Part shown: positions 17,517-26,302 of the stretch, piece by piece
How positions within the stretch are numbered: position 1 is the first letter of the stretch
Layout of the letters: each line of letters begins with the position of its first letter
Source: Paludibacter sp.
GTDB lineage: Bacteria; Bacteroidota; Bacteroidia; Bacteroidales; Paludibacteraceae
DNA length: 64,000 bases
Direction: 5' to 3'
Assembly (NCBI GenBank): GCA_029973975.1
Contig: JARKQF010000245.1
Location: forward strand, 51,410-115,409
Made by a program: the position numbers and the translations under genes
The notes under the pieces: generated by a model
What the model was told of the DNA's origin: nothing
The model's input: only the letters and a program-made list of their open reading frames with translations
The model's database searches: none

Positions 17517-18050
17517 TTAATTTTTCAAAAAGTCGTTGAATATCGTAACCATTAACTCTTCTCTGCAAACAGCAGTTTTACCGGCTGACAAGGCTCTGGC
17601 AATTTCGAAAAGGGGTTTTCCACTTTCTTTTTCAACAATTTGCGGGAATAATTCTGACAATGGTAACGCAATAAAATATTGTTCCCACATTTTTTCGTCG
17701 ACCACAACAGAATTAAAAAGTACGACATCAAGGTCCATGGTGCGGGGAGCATTTTTATTTAAACCGCGCACTCGGCCTAGTTTTTCTTCCAATGGTCTTA
17801 ATATTGTCACTTTTAAGGATTCAAGATCATTTTTTGTTAGAACAATCAGAGCAAAATTTAAAAAATTTTCTCCCGGACTACCAATAGCTTCAGTTTCCCA
17901 AATGGATGATGTTTTAATAATCTTTACACTGCGAGATAATTCTCTAACTGCCAATCTACAATTTCGAATGGGATCAATATTTGACCCCACCAGGATACAA
18001 ACCTGGTTCGTATCAGTAACCCCGGTGTTAGAGTTATCGACTCCGTTCAA
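17517..18050 (-). CDS. folK: 2-amino-4-hydroxy-6-hydroxymethyldihydropteridine diphosphokinase
   Basis: About 177 residues with HPPK signatures: LVGSNIDP near the start, SSIWETEAIG, FLNFALIV and the metal/ATP-binding RTMDLDVVLF. The enzyme pyrophosphorylates 6-hydroxymethyl-dihydropterin in folate synthesis. The frame is open well upstream into folB, so the start is uncertain. TTG at 18050 gives a family-length protein and overlaps the folB 3' end by 17 bases, consistent with translational coupling; no ATG is available near the conserved region. It forms a two-gene operon with folB. Confidence 0.9.
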   Translation of the reverse strand: MNGVDNSNTGVTDTNQVCILVGSNIDPIRNCRLAVRELSRSVKIIKTSSIWETEAIGSPGENFLNFALIVLTKNDLESLKVTILRPLEEKLGRVRGLNKNAPRTMDLDVVLFNSVVVDEKMWEQYFIALPLSELFPQIVEKESGKPLFEIARALSAGKTAVCREELMVTIFNDFLKN

Positions 18051-18384
18051 TCTCAACACCAACAGATTTTGAAAAACGCACAGCGCCGGGTTTCTCAACC
18101 CGCACGACAACTGTGGTTATTCTTTCATCCTCTAGTACCAATTCGGCGATATCGGTGGCCAAGGCTTCAACGGTGAATTTGGCTGCTTTCTCCGCATAAG
18201 CCATCACTTTTTTTGCCACTGTACGATAATTCACACAGTCGGCAATATCATCACTTCGTCCACCTTTTTGAATATCTGACAACATTGTAATATTTATCAC
18301 AATATCCTGTGGTTGGGCGCGTTCTCTATCTGACACACCAATAACACCTCGAACCAGGAGATCTTTAATAAATACCTTATCCAT
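18034..18384 (-). CDS. folB: Dihydroneopterin aldolase
   Basis: A 116-residue protein of the FolB family, which splits 7,8-dihydroneopterin to 6-hydroxymethyl-dihydropterin and glycolaldehyde, the reaction just before FolK. It shows the typical start MDKVFIKDLLVRGVIGV, the NYRTVAKKV stretch and the C-terminal VVRVEKPGAVRFSKSVGVEI block. Length matches the family (about 120). It is transcribed divergently from rplI and overlaps folK. Confidence 0.95.
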   Translation of the reverse strand: MDKVFIKDLLVRGVIGVSDRERAQPQDIVINITMLSDIQKGGRSDDIADCVNYRTVAKKVMAYAEKAAKFTVEALATDIAELVLEDERITTVVVRVEKPGAVRFSKSVGVEIERSR

Positions 18385-18453
18385 GGAATCACTCCAATCT
18401 TTTTTTTAATTATACGTCAACCAATAAGCATCCGCGCATTTTCGACTAGATAT

Positions 18454-18482
18454 TTGACGCAATTGAACAGCTCTGGTAAAAT
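18454..18482 (+). promoter_or_regulatory. Sigma-70-type promoter of rplI
   Basis: TTGACG (18454-18459), a 17-base spacer ending in CTGG, and TAAAAT (18477-18482). Transcription would begin about 18489, leaving a leader of about 45 bases with a small CTGCG/CGCAG hairpin before the rplI ribosome site. Confidence 0.8.
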
Positions 18483-18534
18483 TTCTTTCACTGCGTTGTA
18501 CCCTTCGCAGAATATTTTTCGAAAGGGCTTGAAA

Positions 18535-19047
18535 ATGAAAGTCTTACTCTTGAAAGATGTTTATAAATTAGGCCGGGCTGGTGATGTGAAAAAAGTTGCT
18601 GACGGTTACGGTCGCAACTTCCTCATTCCCCAGGGATTTGCAACCCTTGCAACACCCAGCTCCCTCAAACAGGCCGAGTTCATTCGTGCCAAAGCCGCCA
18701 CCATGCGTGCAGCCTTGAACTCTGAAATGAGCGGAGTTGCTGAAAGCCTTGCCAACATCACCCTCACCTTCGCAGGCAAAGCCGGCGAAACCGGGAAACT
18801 TTATGGTTCAATCACTTCACAAATGGTAGCAGATGCCCTGGAAGCAAAAACCGGTGTAAAAATTGACAAACGCCAGGTTGAAATGGAACCCATCCGCGCC
18901 CTGGGCGAACACGCTGCTCATGTCCGTCTAACAATCGATCTCACCCCCGCTATCAAAATCTTGGTCCATCGCGAAGGTGAAATGGTTCAGGTTTCTGAAC
19001 CAACGACAGCAGTTGAAGAACCCGTCGAAGAATTACCTGCCGAATAG
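18535..19047 (+). CDS. rplI: 50S ribosomal protein L9
   Basis: A 170-residue L9 with the diagnostic N-terminal block MKVLLLKDVYKLGRAGD, then VADGYGRNFLIPQGFA, a helical linker and the C-terminal rRNA-binding domain (GKLYGSITSQMVADAL). It is about 20 residues longer than the usual 148-150 because of a Glu/Pro-rich tail. The ATG at 18535 is chosen because it begins the conserved domain and has AAAGGG seven bases upstream; the frame is open further upstream but overlaps the promoter. Confidence 0.97.
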   Translation: MKVLLLKDVYKLGRAGDVKKVADGYGRNFLIPQGFATLATPSSLKQAEFIRAKAATMRAALNSEMSGVAESLANITLTFAGKAGETGKLYGSITSQMVADALEAKTGVKIDKRQVEMEPIRALGEHAAHVRLTIDLTPAIKILVHREGEMVQVSEPTTAVEEPVEELPAE

Positions 19048-19070
19048 TATTGTTTTGAAGAAAAGTACGC

Positions 19071-19104
19071 AAACCGGCTTGCAGATTATATAGCAAGCCG
19101 GTTT
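19071..19104 (+). terminator. Intrinsic terminator of rplI
   Basis: AAACCGGCTTGC (19071-19082) pairs perfectly with GCAAGCCGGTTT (19093-19104), followed by TTGTTATAAT. The trailing TATAAT (19109-19114) can serve as the -10 for the next gene, so terminator and promoter abut. Confidence 0.9.
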
Positions 19105-19146
19105 TTGTTATAATAACCGCGTTCAATTAACCAGGAAACGAATAAC

Positions 19147-20550
19147 ATGTCAATCGGCGAACAATTACGCACAATACGTGAATCGAAACACCAGTCATTG
19201 GAGCAAGCGGCACAGGCAACTCACATCCGCCTGAAATACCTCCAGGCTCTGGAAAATGACGATTATTTATCATTACCCTCTGATGTTCAGGGGAAAGGAT
19301 TTCTGCGTCTTTATGCCGATTTTCTTGGGATATCCATTTCGCCATTGCTGGATCAATGGAATAACCGCTTTTCGCCTGCTGTAAATGTGCAGGATACGAA
19401 TGGCAAACAGCAAATCAATGCTGGCGAAGTTGTCCCATCAGAAAACACCCCAGTTTCAAACATTTTTGAGTCTGAAGAAGACATACTTGCGCAAAATGAG
19501 GGGGGAAACTTTTCTCAACCTATTCAACAACAGGCGCCTGAATTAAAACACCCCGGGGAAATGAAAGAAACCAAAGCCGGTTTAATTTTCATGGAAATCG
19601 GCCAAAAAATCCGGGATCAGCGCGAAAACCTGGGTCTATCGCTTTCGGATGTCGAACGACACACACATATTCGTTCACACTATTTGCAGCGCATAGAAGA
19701 AGGCCGCATTGATCTTTTACCTTCTTCAGTACAGGGACGCGGTATGGTAAGCAGCTATGCCAGATTCCTTGAGATGGATACCGAATCGATCTTGCTACGT
19801 TTTGCTGAAGGTTTACAGACTGAGCGAATGCAAAAACTCACCGAACAGCAGAAACCGCAAGAAGAGAAACCAAAAAAATCACCCCAAAAATTACCCCAAT
19901 GGAAAATGCTGTTGACACCTGATGTATTGGTGGGCGGTGGAGTGGTGGTTCTTTTCCTGGTATTATCAATATGGGGCATATTCAGGATTTCGTTAGTCAA
20001 GAAAGAATACTCACAGCCCACTGCACCATCCATTTCTCAAATTTTATTAAATTCGTCAGATGATTTGGGAACAACCACCGCTACAATCCAATCAGAGTTT
20101 GTTTCACCAGATATGGAATTTAACGGCACACCGATTGCCCAATCGGGTGGAAGCGAAGTGATGGCAACAGCAACATTTCCAGTGATTGATAATGCGCCAC
20201 TGCAAATTTATATCGTTGCCCATCAGCGAGCCTGGATGCGAATTATATCTGATGGAAAAGAAGTGTATCGTGGAAGAGTCGTTCCCGGTAATGCCTATCC
20301 GTTCTCCGGCAACGAACAGGTTGAGTTGCTAACGGGCAATGCAGCGGCTTTGCAAGTTTATTTCAACCAGAATGATCTTGGCATTCTGGGAGTTGTAGGA
20401 CAGGCGATGGGTTTGAACTTTACGAAAAATGGTGTGCAGACTCCAACACCCATTTTCACAGCAACAGCAACCCAAACGATTGCCCCCACCATGACGCTGC
20501 AACCTTCCCCAACTGTACCAACAGCAACCGTTACACCATTTATTCCCTGA
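19147..20550 (+). CDS. RodZ-like membrane protein with two helix-turn-helix domains
   Basis: A 467-residue protein with two RodZ-type HTH_25 domains in tandem (about 1-72 and 148-222; compare THIRLKYLQALENDDY with THIRSHYLQRIEEGRID, and VQGKGFLRLYADFL with VQGRGMVSSYARFL). A Lys/Gln-rich segment, one transmembrane helix (about 259-283), a C-terminal DUF4115 domain (about 345-420) and a Thr/Pro-rich tail follow. RodZ normally has one cytoplasmic HTH that touches MreB and an outside DUF4115 domain, acting in cell shape. A duplicated HTH is unusual; the conserved second copy looks functional. The ATG follows CCAGGAAACG. It ends 11 bases before rimO. Confidence 0.85.
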   Translation: MSIGEQLRTIRESKHQSLEQAAQATHIRLKYLQALENDDYLSLPSDVQGKGFLRLYADFLGISISPLLDQWNNRFSPAVNVQDTNGKQQINAGEVVPSENTPVSNIFESEEDILAQNEGGNFSQPIQQQAPELKHPGEMKETKAGLIFMEIGQKIRDQRENLGLSLSDVERHTHIRSHYLQRIEEGRIDLLPSSVQGRGMVSSYARFLEMDTESILLRFAEGLQTERMQKLTEQQKPQEEKPKKSPQKLPQWKMLLTPDVLVGGGVVVLFLVLSIWGIFRISLVKKEYSQPTAPSISQILLNSSDDLGTTTATIQSEFVSPDMEFNGTPIAQSGGSEVMATATFPVIDNAPLQIYIVAHQRAWMRIISDGKEVYRGRVVPGNAYPFSGNEQVELLTGNAAALQVYFNQNDLGILGVVGQAMGLNFTKNGVQTPTPIFTATATQTIAPTMTLQPSPTVPTATVTPFIP

Positions 20551-20561
20551 TAAAGGTTTTT

Positions 20562-21881
20562 ATGAAATATTTCATTGCTTCATTGGGCTGTGCCAAAAAT
20601 ACAGTTGATTCTGAATCGATGGCGATCATCTTGAATCATGCCGGACACAGCGTCACTGACAATATTAAAAAAGCAGATTTTCTTATCGTAAATACCTGTG
20701 GCTTCATTGAACAAGCACGCCAGGAAAGCCTGGATGTATTAAAGGATTTTGCGAATTCAAAACGCACCAATCAATTCTTAATTGCAGCTGGATGTTTTTC
20801 ACAGCGTTCTCCACAGGCAATAATTAAACATATTCCACAAATTGATGGAATTATCGGTACTCGGCGCTGGATGGATATTCCCATCCTTTTGGAAAAAATA
20901 TTAGAACGAAAAAATCCAGAAACTATCATCCATCTGCCCCCTTCTCAAACCATGGGGACAGATGATCATGGGATTATTCGCGCTTCAATTCAGGGAGGCA
21001 GCGCATATCTAAAAATAGCCGACGGTTGTCGCCATACCTGTGCATATTGCGCAATTCCACTTATAAAAGGTAAAACGGTAAGCAGGCCTATTGATCAAAT
21101 TGTCAGGGACGCCAAAGCCTTGCAGGACCAGGGAATTCAAGAATTGATTTTAATCGCTCAGGATACCACAGATTATGGATCAGATCTGAACATGAAAGAT
21201 GGACTTGCTGCCCTTCTTGAACAACTGCAAAAAGAAGTCGATCATATCCCATGGATTCGCATTTTATACATGTACCCCGGCTTGATCACCAACCGGTTGA
21301 TTAATATAATTGCCAATTCAAACCAAATCCTCCCATATATTGACCTTCCCCTTCAGCACGCCTCTCCTCACGTTTTAAAAATGATGCGTCGGCCGCAAAA
21401 CATTGAACAGACGATTTCTACTATCCACAAAATGAAAACAGCATTGCCAAATATGGCTATACGCAGTACATTTATTGTGGGTCACCCGGGTGAAACCGAA
21501 TCGGATTTTCAAGATTTGATGGATTTTGTTCAAGAAATTCAATTCGATCACCTTGGGGGGTTTACTTACTCGCTTGAGAAGGGTACGCCAGGTGAGCCCC
21601 TCGGCGATCCCATTCCTTTGGTTGAAAAAGAAGATCGTCTTGATCGCTTGATGCTTCTGCAGGAAAAAATTTCACATCAAAAGAACAAAAGCTTTGTCGG
21701 TCAACCTATGCAAGTATTGACCGAAGGTTCAGGCGATGGAATCACCATTGGTAGAAGCTACCGTGACGCACCCGAAATCGATGGTCTGGTTATCGTCAAG
21801 GGCATCTATCAGATTGGAAAAATCATCGAAACAGAGGTTATTGAAGCTTTACCCCACGACCTCGTTGCAAAAGCTAAATAA
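20562..21881 (+). CDS. rimO: Ribosomal protein S12 methylthiotransferase
   Basis: A 439-residue radical-SAM methylthiotransferase that modifies the conserved aspartate of ribosomal protein S12. The N-terminal domain has three cluster cysteines, C10, C46 and C78, and the radical-SAM motif is C156-x3-C160-x2-C163 within DGCRHTCAYCAIP. A C-terminal TRAM domain ends the protein. MKYFIASLGCAKNTVDSE is the RimO-type start, which separates it from MiaB. The ATG lies 11 bases after the RodZ-like gene, so the two are probably co-transcribed. Confidence 0.95.
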   Translation: MKYFIASLGCAKNTVDSESMAIILNHAGHSVTDNIKKADFLIVNTCGFIEQARQESLDVLKDFANSKRTNQFLIAAGCFSQRSPQAIIKHIPQIDGIIGTRRWMDIPILLEKILERKNPETIIHLPPSQTMGTDDHGIIRASIQGGSAYLKIADGCRHTCAYCAIPLIKGKTVSRPIDQIVRDAKALQDQGIQELILIAQDTTDYGSDLNMKDGLAALLEQLQKEVDHIPWIRILYMYPGLITNRLINIIANSNQILPYIDLPLQHASPHVLKMMRRPQNIEQTISTIHKMKTALPNMAIRSTFIVGHPGETESDFQDLMDFVQEIQFDHLGGFTYSLEKGTPGEPLGDPIPLVEKEDRLDRLMLLQEKISHQKNKSFVGQPMQVLTEGSGDGITIGRSYRDAPEIDGLVIVKGIYQIGKIIETEVIEALPHDLVAKAK

Positions 21882-21936
21882 AAAATCCTCTGCAAAGAGC
21901 AAAGGATATTTTAGTTGGTTATTCAAAAAATGTACC

Positions 21937-23058
21937 CTATTCGCCACCCGGATCAATTCCCGGGTCATCTGTTGGAACTGTTACTTCAGGAACGGGAGTA
22001 TCTTCAATATCGGCGGATGTGGGTTTGGGTGTTTTAGTTGGAGGCTCACATTCGCGTTGAACCTTTGTTGCGGCAGGTGCAATTGAACTGTCATCGCCCA
22101 TGGCCAGCGCAGCACGATATTGATCGCGTGCCATACAATACTCGCCCTTTTCGGCTAATTGATCGCCATATTTTATGGATGCAACCCTAAAGCGCTCGGC
22201 TGCCGTATAACCTGATCCATCTCGCAAATTAGGCAAGGACGTATAAACCTGGCTAAAAGCACTGACAACTCTTTCCCAGTCAATACCCCAGAAACTAGCG
22301 CCGGTGAGGTAGCTTCTAGCCCAACTGCGGTAACTGTCAGCGTCTTTATCCAATGGAGCAAATTTTTCAGCCAAAGCTAAATCATACATTCCGCCTTCAA
22401 GGTTTCCCTTATTGATAATTTTGTCCATACCGCGAAAACGTAAAATGATGTAATACATTCCATCAACTTCGATAGCGCGATAGGTTGCATCTTCAGAGCG
22501 CAAGGCGTTGAGCGAATCAATTGCTCCATACCAATCTTGGTTTCTCATCAACTGCTGAGCAGACATAAAGATTTGTTCGGCTCCACGAGTATCAGCCGTC
22601 GGTTGAACAGTCATGGTTGGTTCAGGAGTAGGTGTGGTTTGTTTGGCCATGGCCAGCATGACCTCAGTCAATTTTTCCGTTGCACCCGGGAAATTGGGGT
22701 CCAGTTGAATAATATACTCAAAACGTTGTCGGGCCGTATCGTACCGACCATTTTCAAGATCAACAAGACCAAGTTGGAATTGTGTAGTAGCAACCATGGC
22801 GATTTGATTCGTTTGTTTTTGAAGCCTTATTTTGATGGCTGCCTGATAACCCAACCAACCCCCAACAGCACCCAACAGCAATATCCCGAAAATCCCTAAG
22901 GCAATCCAGAGACCTCTACGAGGTTTTTGTGGTTTCGGGGTAGGCCCTATTGGTTCTGTCTCATCGAGATGCGATTCGATCGGTTGAGTTATTGACGACT
23001 CTGAACCGGAAGGTTCTCTTTCGATTGGTAGTGTTTCTTCAATATCATTGTTCGACAT
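21937..23058 (-). CDS. Single-pass membrane protein with TPR-like repeats
   Basis: A 373-residue protein with an acidic, Glu/Pro-rich cytoplasmic N-terminus of about 55 residues, one transmembrane helix (GLWIALGIFGILLLGAVGGW) and an outside region with TPR-like helical pairs, such as LGLVDLENGRYDTARQRFEY. A Pro/Thr linker lies between repeats and at the acidic C-terminus, a style common in Anaerolineae. The role is unknown, perhaps a scaffold at the cell surface. I use ATG 23058; the upstream TTG overlaps the promoter. The gene converges on rimO and may be transcribed as a leaderless mRNA (see promoter). Confidence 0.75.
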   Translation of the reverse strand: MSNNDIEETLPIEREPSGSESSITQPIESHLDETEPIGPTPKPQKPRRGLWIALGIFGILLLGAVGGWLGYQAAIKIRLQKQTNQIAMVATTQFQLGLVDLENGRYDTARQRFEYIIQLDPNFPGATEKLTEVMLAMAKQTTPTPEPTMTVQPTADTRGAEQIFMSAQQLMRNQDWYGAIDSLNALRSEDATYRAIEVDGMYYIILRFRGMDKIINKGNLEGGMYDLALAEKFAPLDKDADSYRSWARSYLTGASFWGIDWERVVSAFSQVYTSLPNLRDGSGYTAAERFRVASIKYGDQLAEKGEYCMARDQYRAALAMGDDSSIAPAATKVQRECEPPTKTPKPTSADIEDTPVPEVTVPTDDPGIDPGGE

Positions 23059-23071
23059 GGCCGTTATTATA
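23059..23071 (-). promoter_or_regulatory. Extended -10 promoter giving a probably leaderless mRNA
   Basis: On the minus strand CTGGTATAAT has its TATAAT at 23071-23066, only 7 bases from the ATG at 23058. A start at normal distance from the -10 would fall on or next to the A of the ATG, leaving no room for a ribosome site, and none is seen. Confidence 0.55.
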
Positions 23072-23157
23072 CCAGAATAAAAAACATCACTTTTTGTCAA
23101 GATTGTGAATTGATTATAAATTTTCCATTAGAATCAAACCAACAGGAGAAAATTACT

Positions 23158-23838
23158 ATGACAAATCCGGGCATTCTTTATATTGTGGCCACTCCAATTG
23201 GTAATCCTGATGACATTACCACACGAGCCATAAAAACACTCTCAGATGTGCCTTTAATTATCTGTGAAGAAGCCAAAGAAGCCCGTCGATTGCTCAAAAA
23301 GATAAATATCTCCGATAAAGAATTGTTGGAATGTAATGAACACAATCAAGCCAGGCAAGCCCCCATCATCATACAACATTTGCTACAAGGTCAGGACGCT
23401 GCTTTGATTTCAGATTGTGGAACACCGGTTTTCGCCGATCCCGGGCACATGGTAATAAAACAGGCAGTGGAATTTGAAATTCCCGTCAAACCAGTTCCTG
23501 GAGCATCATCACTCATGTCCTTACTCTCCATATTGGACTTTTCTCCTCAAAAATTTCTTTTTCTGGGTTTTTTACCCAGAGAAACATCAGCTCGAAAAAC
23601 AATACTTCAGAAAAACAAATCAGCTGATATTCCAATCATTCTTATGGATACCCCCTATCGTTTGACAAAATTACTCTATGAAATTCGAGAAGTTATGAGT
23701 GGAAATAAAATCATTACTCTCGCTTGTGATCTAACCTTGCCCGATGAGCATATTTATCGCGGATCAATTAATACGATTTTGCCAAAGGTTGAAAATAAAA
23801 AAGCAGAATTTCTACTTATTATTCATCCAAAAAAATAA
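23158..23838 (+). CDS. rsmI: 16S rRNA (cytidine-1402-2'-O)-methyltransferase
   Basis: A 226-residue tetrapyrrole-methylase-fold protein of the RsmI family, which methylates the ribose of C1402 in the 16S rRNA decoding centre. Motifs seen are LYIVATPIGNPDDITTRA, the KEARRLL stretch, ALISDCGTPVFADPG and PVPGASSLM. It lacks the C-terminal extension of longer homologues (about 280 residues). The ATG at 23158 follows AGGAGAAAATTACT and starts the conserved domain. The gene is transcribed divergently from the TPR protein. Confidence 0.93.
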   Translation: MTNPGILYIVATPIGNPDDITTRAIKTLSDVPLIICEEAKEARRLLKKINISDKELLECNEHNQARQAPIIIQHLLQGQDAALISDCGTPVFADPGHMVIKQAVEFEIPVKPVPGASSLMSLLSILDFSPQKFLFLGFLPRETSARKTILQKNKSADIPIILMDTPYRLTKLLYEIREVMSGNKIITLACDLTLPDEHIYRGSINTILPKVENKKAEFLLIIHPKK

Positions 23839-23853
23839 CCCCCGTAAGGGGGT
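23838..23853. terminator. Terminator of tRNA-Glu (minus) overlapping the end of rsmI
   Basis: ACCCCC (23838-23843) and GGGGGT (23848-23853) form a tight hairpin with a 4-base loop. On the minus strand it is followed by TATTTTTTT, a good intrinsic terminator for the tRNA; on the plus strand the downstream run is only GTTGTTTG, a weaker stop for rsmI. Confidence 0.75.
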
Positions 23854-23861
23854 GTTGTTTG

Positions 23862-23934
23862 TGCCTCCACAGGGATTCGAACCCTGGTTTTAGCCTTGAA
23901 AGGGCTGCGTCCTGGTCCCCTAGACGATGGAGGC
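23862..23934 (-). tRNA. trnE: tRNA-Glu (UUC)
   Basis: On the minus strand a 73-base cloverleaf with acceptor arms GCCTCCA and TGGAGGC, D-arm around GTCTAGGGG, anticodon stem AGCC/GGCT with loop CTTTCAA (anticodon TTC), and T-arm CAGGGTTCGAATCCCTG. The discriminator is A and CCA is not encoded. It sits alone between rsmI and a phosphatase gene. Confidence 0.97.
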
Positions 23935-24052
23935 GCAATGACAAGCATTTTACCACAATCTTTATTTTTGGGTTAATTTTCATAGGATTTCTTAATCAAA
24001 AATTTCGGTATAACAAACCAGGTTTCCAACGTAACCACTTTGGTATTAAAAT

Positions 24053-24799
24053 ATGTCCATGGAAATTCAAATTGCTGTTGCAAAAATCAACCAGTATAAC
24101 TCTCCCGAAAGCGGCGATACTTTGGAGACTGTTGAACGTCCGGGTGGAGGCATTTCCGTAGTACTGGCCGATAGCCAGTCATCTGGAAAAGAAGCCAAGC
24201 AAATCTCCACTATGGTGGTTCGAAAGGCAATAAGTCTACTTGCAGAGGGGGTTCGGGAGGGTGCTTCTGCTCAAGCAGCTTCTGATTACCTTTATACTGA
24301 AAAAAAGGGGTTGATAGCTGCATTTTTAAACATAATGACTGTTGATTTTCCCACTGGTACCATCATTCTCGCTCGGAACAATCCCATGCCCATTTTGATT
24401 GCCCGGCGAGAATCGGTGCAAGTATTGCACGGCTCTCCTGAACCTATCGGCACATCGCCGAATATTCGTCCGTCGATATCCGAGATTCCCATTGAGCCTG
24501 GGATGACTGTCTTAATGTTTACCGATGGCTTGATGAATGCAGGAAATACGAATGGAATGCAAATGGATGTTCGTACATTATTAAAATCATTATTGGAGGA
24601 ACAAGATCCAACCTGTCAGGAAATTGCCGATACAATTCTTGCTGATGCGCTCAGCCTTGACAACAATCAACCGGTTGATGATATTAGTGTGGTGGTTTTA
24701 CGGGTGGTTTCTAAAGAACGCGATCTTGCGCGCCGTATGACAGTACATTTTCCCATACCAGATTTTAATCAAACGCGCGAAATTTCATCCTCAGATTAA
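24053..24799 (+). CDS. PP2C/SpoIIE-type serine phosphatase
   Basis: A 248-residue protein with the SpoIIE/PP2C fold: ISVVLADSQSSGKEA near the start (aspartate metal ligand), LARNNPMPILI in the middle, VLMFTDGLMNAG and a C-terminal DDISVVVLRV. These match the regulatory phosphatases that dephosphorylate anti-anti-sigma factors, but no anti-sigma or STAS gene is adjacent and there is no sensor domain, so the target is unknown. The ATG at 24053 has no clear ribosome site and lies just after an AT-rich TTGGTATTAAAAT. It precedes secDF by about 90 bases. Confidence 0.82.
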   Translation: MSMEIQIAVAKINQYNSPESGDTLETVERPGGGISVVLADSQSSGKEAKQISTMVVRKAISLLAEGVREGASAQAASDYLYTEKKGLIAAFLNIMTVDFPTGTIILARNNPMPILIARRESVQVLHGSPEPIGTSPNIRPSISEIPIEPGMTVLMFTDGLMNAGNTNGMQMDVRTLLKSLLEEQDPTCQEIADTILADALSLDNNQPVDDISVVVLRVVSKERDLARRMTVHFPIPDFNQTREISSSD

Positions 24800-24890
24800 T
24801 TATAAATAATATCAATTGCGGTATAATTTCAGCCATTGCGCCCGCCAAGAAGATTGGCTGGCATTTGTTTGTGCGGAGGCCAATGAACTC

Positions 24891-26288
24891 ATGAATAAAA
24901 ACGTAGTGAGAATCTTTATCATCCTAGTTCTGCTCGCACTGGTGATTTGGATCAATCTTCCCAGTAATCCGGGAATTAAGATCGGAGATTTCAGCCGCAG
25001 TCTGGATACCGTTTTAGGTTTGGATCTTCAAGGAGGTATGCAAGTCCTGCTTGAGGCCGATCTACCTGCAGATGTAGATGTCAATACTGAAGATCTGCAA
25101 AATGCTCAAACCATTTTGGAAAACCGCTCAAATGGCCTGGGAGTAAGCGAGGTGGTTTTTCAGGTTGCCGGTAACCGCCGTATTGTTGGTGAATTCCCTG
25201 GTTTGACAAATACAGAAGAAGTAATTGCTGTACTAAAAGAGACCGGTCAATTGGAATTCGTCGACATGGGAACAACCATTTTGGCACCCGGTACTGTCAT
25301 CCAGACAGATATCAGTAAAGCTCCAGCTTCAAATGTTACCGAAACCACACCAACCGCAGAACCAACGGCTGCATCTGATTCAGCCGCTACTGAACAAGAA
25401 GATTTAACCAATAAGGTTTGGCACACCGTGATGACGGGTGATCAATTAAAAACAATCAATGTCACCCAAAATCAAATTGGGAAATATGTTGTTCAATTTG
25501 AACTCAAAGATCAGGGTGCAAAGGTTTTTAAAGAATACACCACCGCCAATGTCGGTAAAATTCTGGCGATTGTCCTGGATAAGAAAATTATTTCCACACC
25601 CACAATCGAGAATCCAATTACCGATGGTGCAGGAATTATCACGGGCAATTTCACCTTTGAAAGCGCAAACAACCTGGCGGTTCAATTGCGATACGGTTCA
25701 CTGCCAATCCCCTTCAAAGTGGTTGAGAGCCGGGTTATCGGCCCCACATTGGGTCAAGATAGTTTACAAAAAAGCATTACCGCCGGCATTATAGGAATTA
25801 TTATCGTCGCGCTGTTTATGACCATATATTACCGTCTGCCCGGTTTTGTTGCCATCCTTTCCATTATCACATACGGCTTAATCACACTGGCCCTTTTCAA
25901 ACTCATCCCTGTCACCCTTACTTTGCCGGGTATCGCAGGTGTACTGCTTAGCACAGGTGGCGCATTGGATGCCAACATTTTGATTTTCGAACGCTTAAAA
26001 GAAGAACTGCGCAGTGGCCGCAATTTGGTACAAGCGGTTGAATTGAGCTGGAATCGAGCATGGTCATCCATTCGCGATTCCAACTTCGCAACCCTGATCA
26101 CCAGCGGCATTCTCTTCTGGTTCGGATCGGCCTATGGAGCTAGCACAGTGAAGGGTTTCGCTTTAACTCTGGCCATTGGTGTCGCCATCAGCCTTTTCTG
26201 CGCAATTATTGTTACGCGGACGTTGCTAAACCTCGCGTTGGGGTTCTTTAAAGCTCCCGAAAATCACCTTAAATGGTTCGGGGTCTAA
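24891..26288 (+). CDS. secD: Protein translocase subunit SecD
   Basis: A 465-residue SecD, the membrane protein that with SecF uses the proton gradient to help pull exported proteins outward. It has an N-terminal transmembrane helix, the [14 protein letters not shown] motif, a periplasmic-type P1 domain containing a Thr/Ala/Glu-rich insert near residues 145-170, and five C-terminal helices with SGALDAN-like [22 protein letters not shown] 24891 is chosen over the upstream TTG, since it begins the membrane helix and GGAGG lies 11 bases before; a TATAAT at about 24824 is a likely -10. It is followed by secF after 14 bases. Confidence 0.96.
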   Translation: MNKNVVRIFIILVLLALVIWINLPSNPGIKIGDFSRSLDTVLGLDLQGGMQVLLEADLPADVDVNTEDLQNAQTILENRSNGLGVSEVVFQVAGNRRIVGEFPGLTNTEEVIAVLKETGQLEFVDMGTTILAPGTVIQTDISKAPASNVTETTPTAEPTAASDSAATEQEDLTNKVWHTVMTGDQLKTINVTQNQIGKYVVQFELKDQGAKVFKEYTTANVGKILAIVLDKKIISTPTIENPITDGAGIITGNFTFESANNLAVQLRYGSLPIPFKVVESRVIGPTLGQDSLQKSITAGIIGIIIVALFMTIYYRLPGFVAILSIITYGLITLALFKLIPVTLTLPGIAGVLLSTGGALDANILIFERLKEELRSGRNLVQAVELSWNRAWSSIRDSNFATLITSGILFWFGSAYGASTVKGFALTLAIGVAISLFCAIIVTRTLLNLALGFFKAPENHLKWFGV

Positions 26289-26302
26289 AAAAGGAAATAA
26301 CC

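Noticed and set aside
17536..18072. Plus-strand 178-residue open frame opposite folK
   Set aside because: Composition is Ser/Thr/Arg-rich with no domain, it is fully antisense to a recognisable HPPK, and no ribosome site is seen.
20440..20550. Thr/Pro-rich repeat at the end of the RodZ-like gene as a tandem DNA repeat
   Set aside because: The residues repeat loosely but the DNA has no fixed period; similar tails occur in other membrane proteins here, so it is a protein-style feature.
23859..24161. Open frame across tRNA-Glu
   Set aside because: Covers the tRNA gene; arises from the fixed tRNA sequence.
24816..24890. Longer SecD N-terminus from TTG 24816
   Set aside because: The TTG overlaps a TATAAT -10 and the added residues are not SecD-like; ATG 24891 begins the membrane helix.
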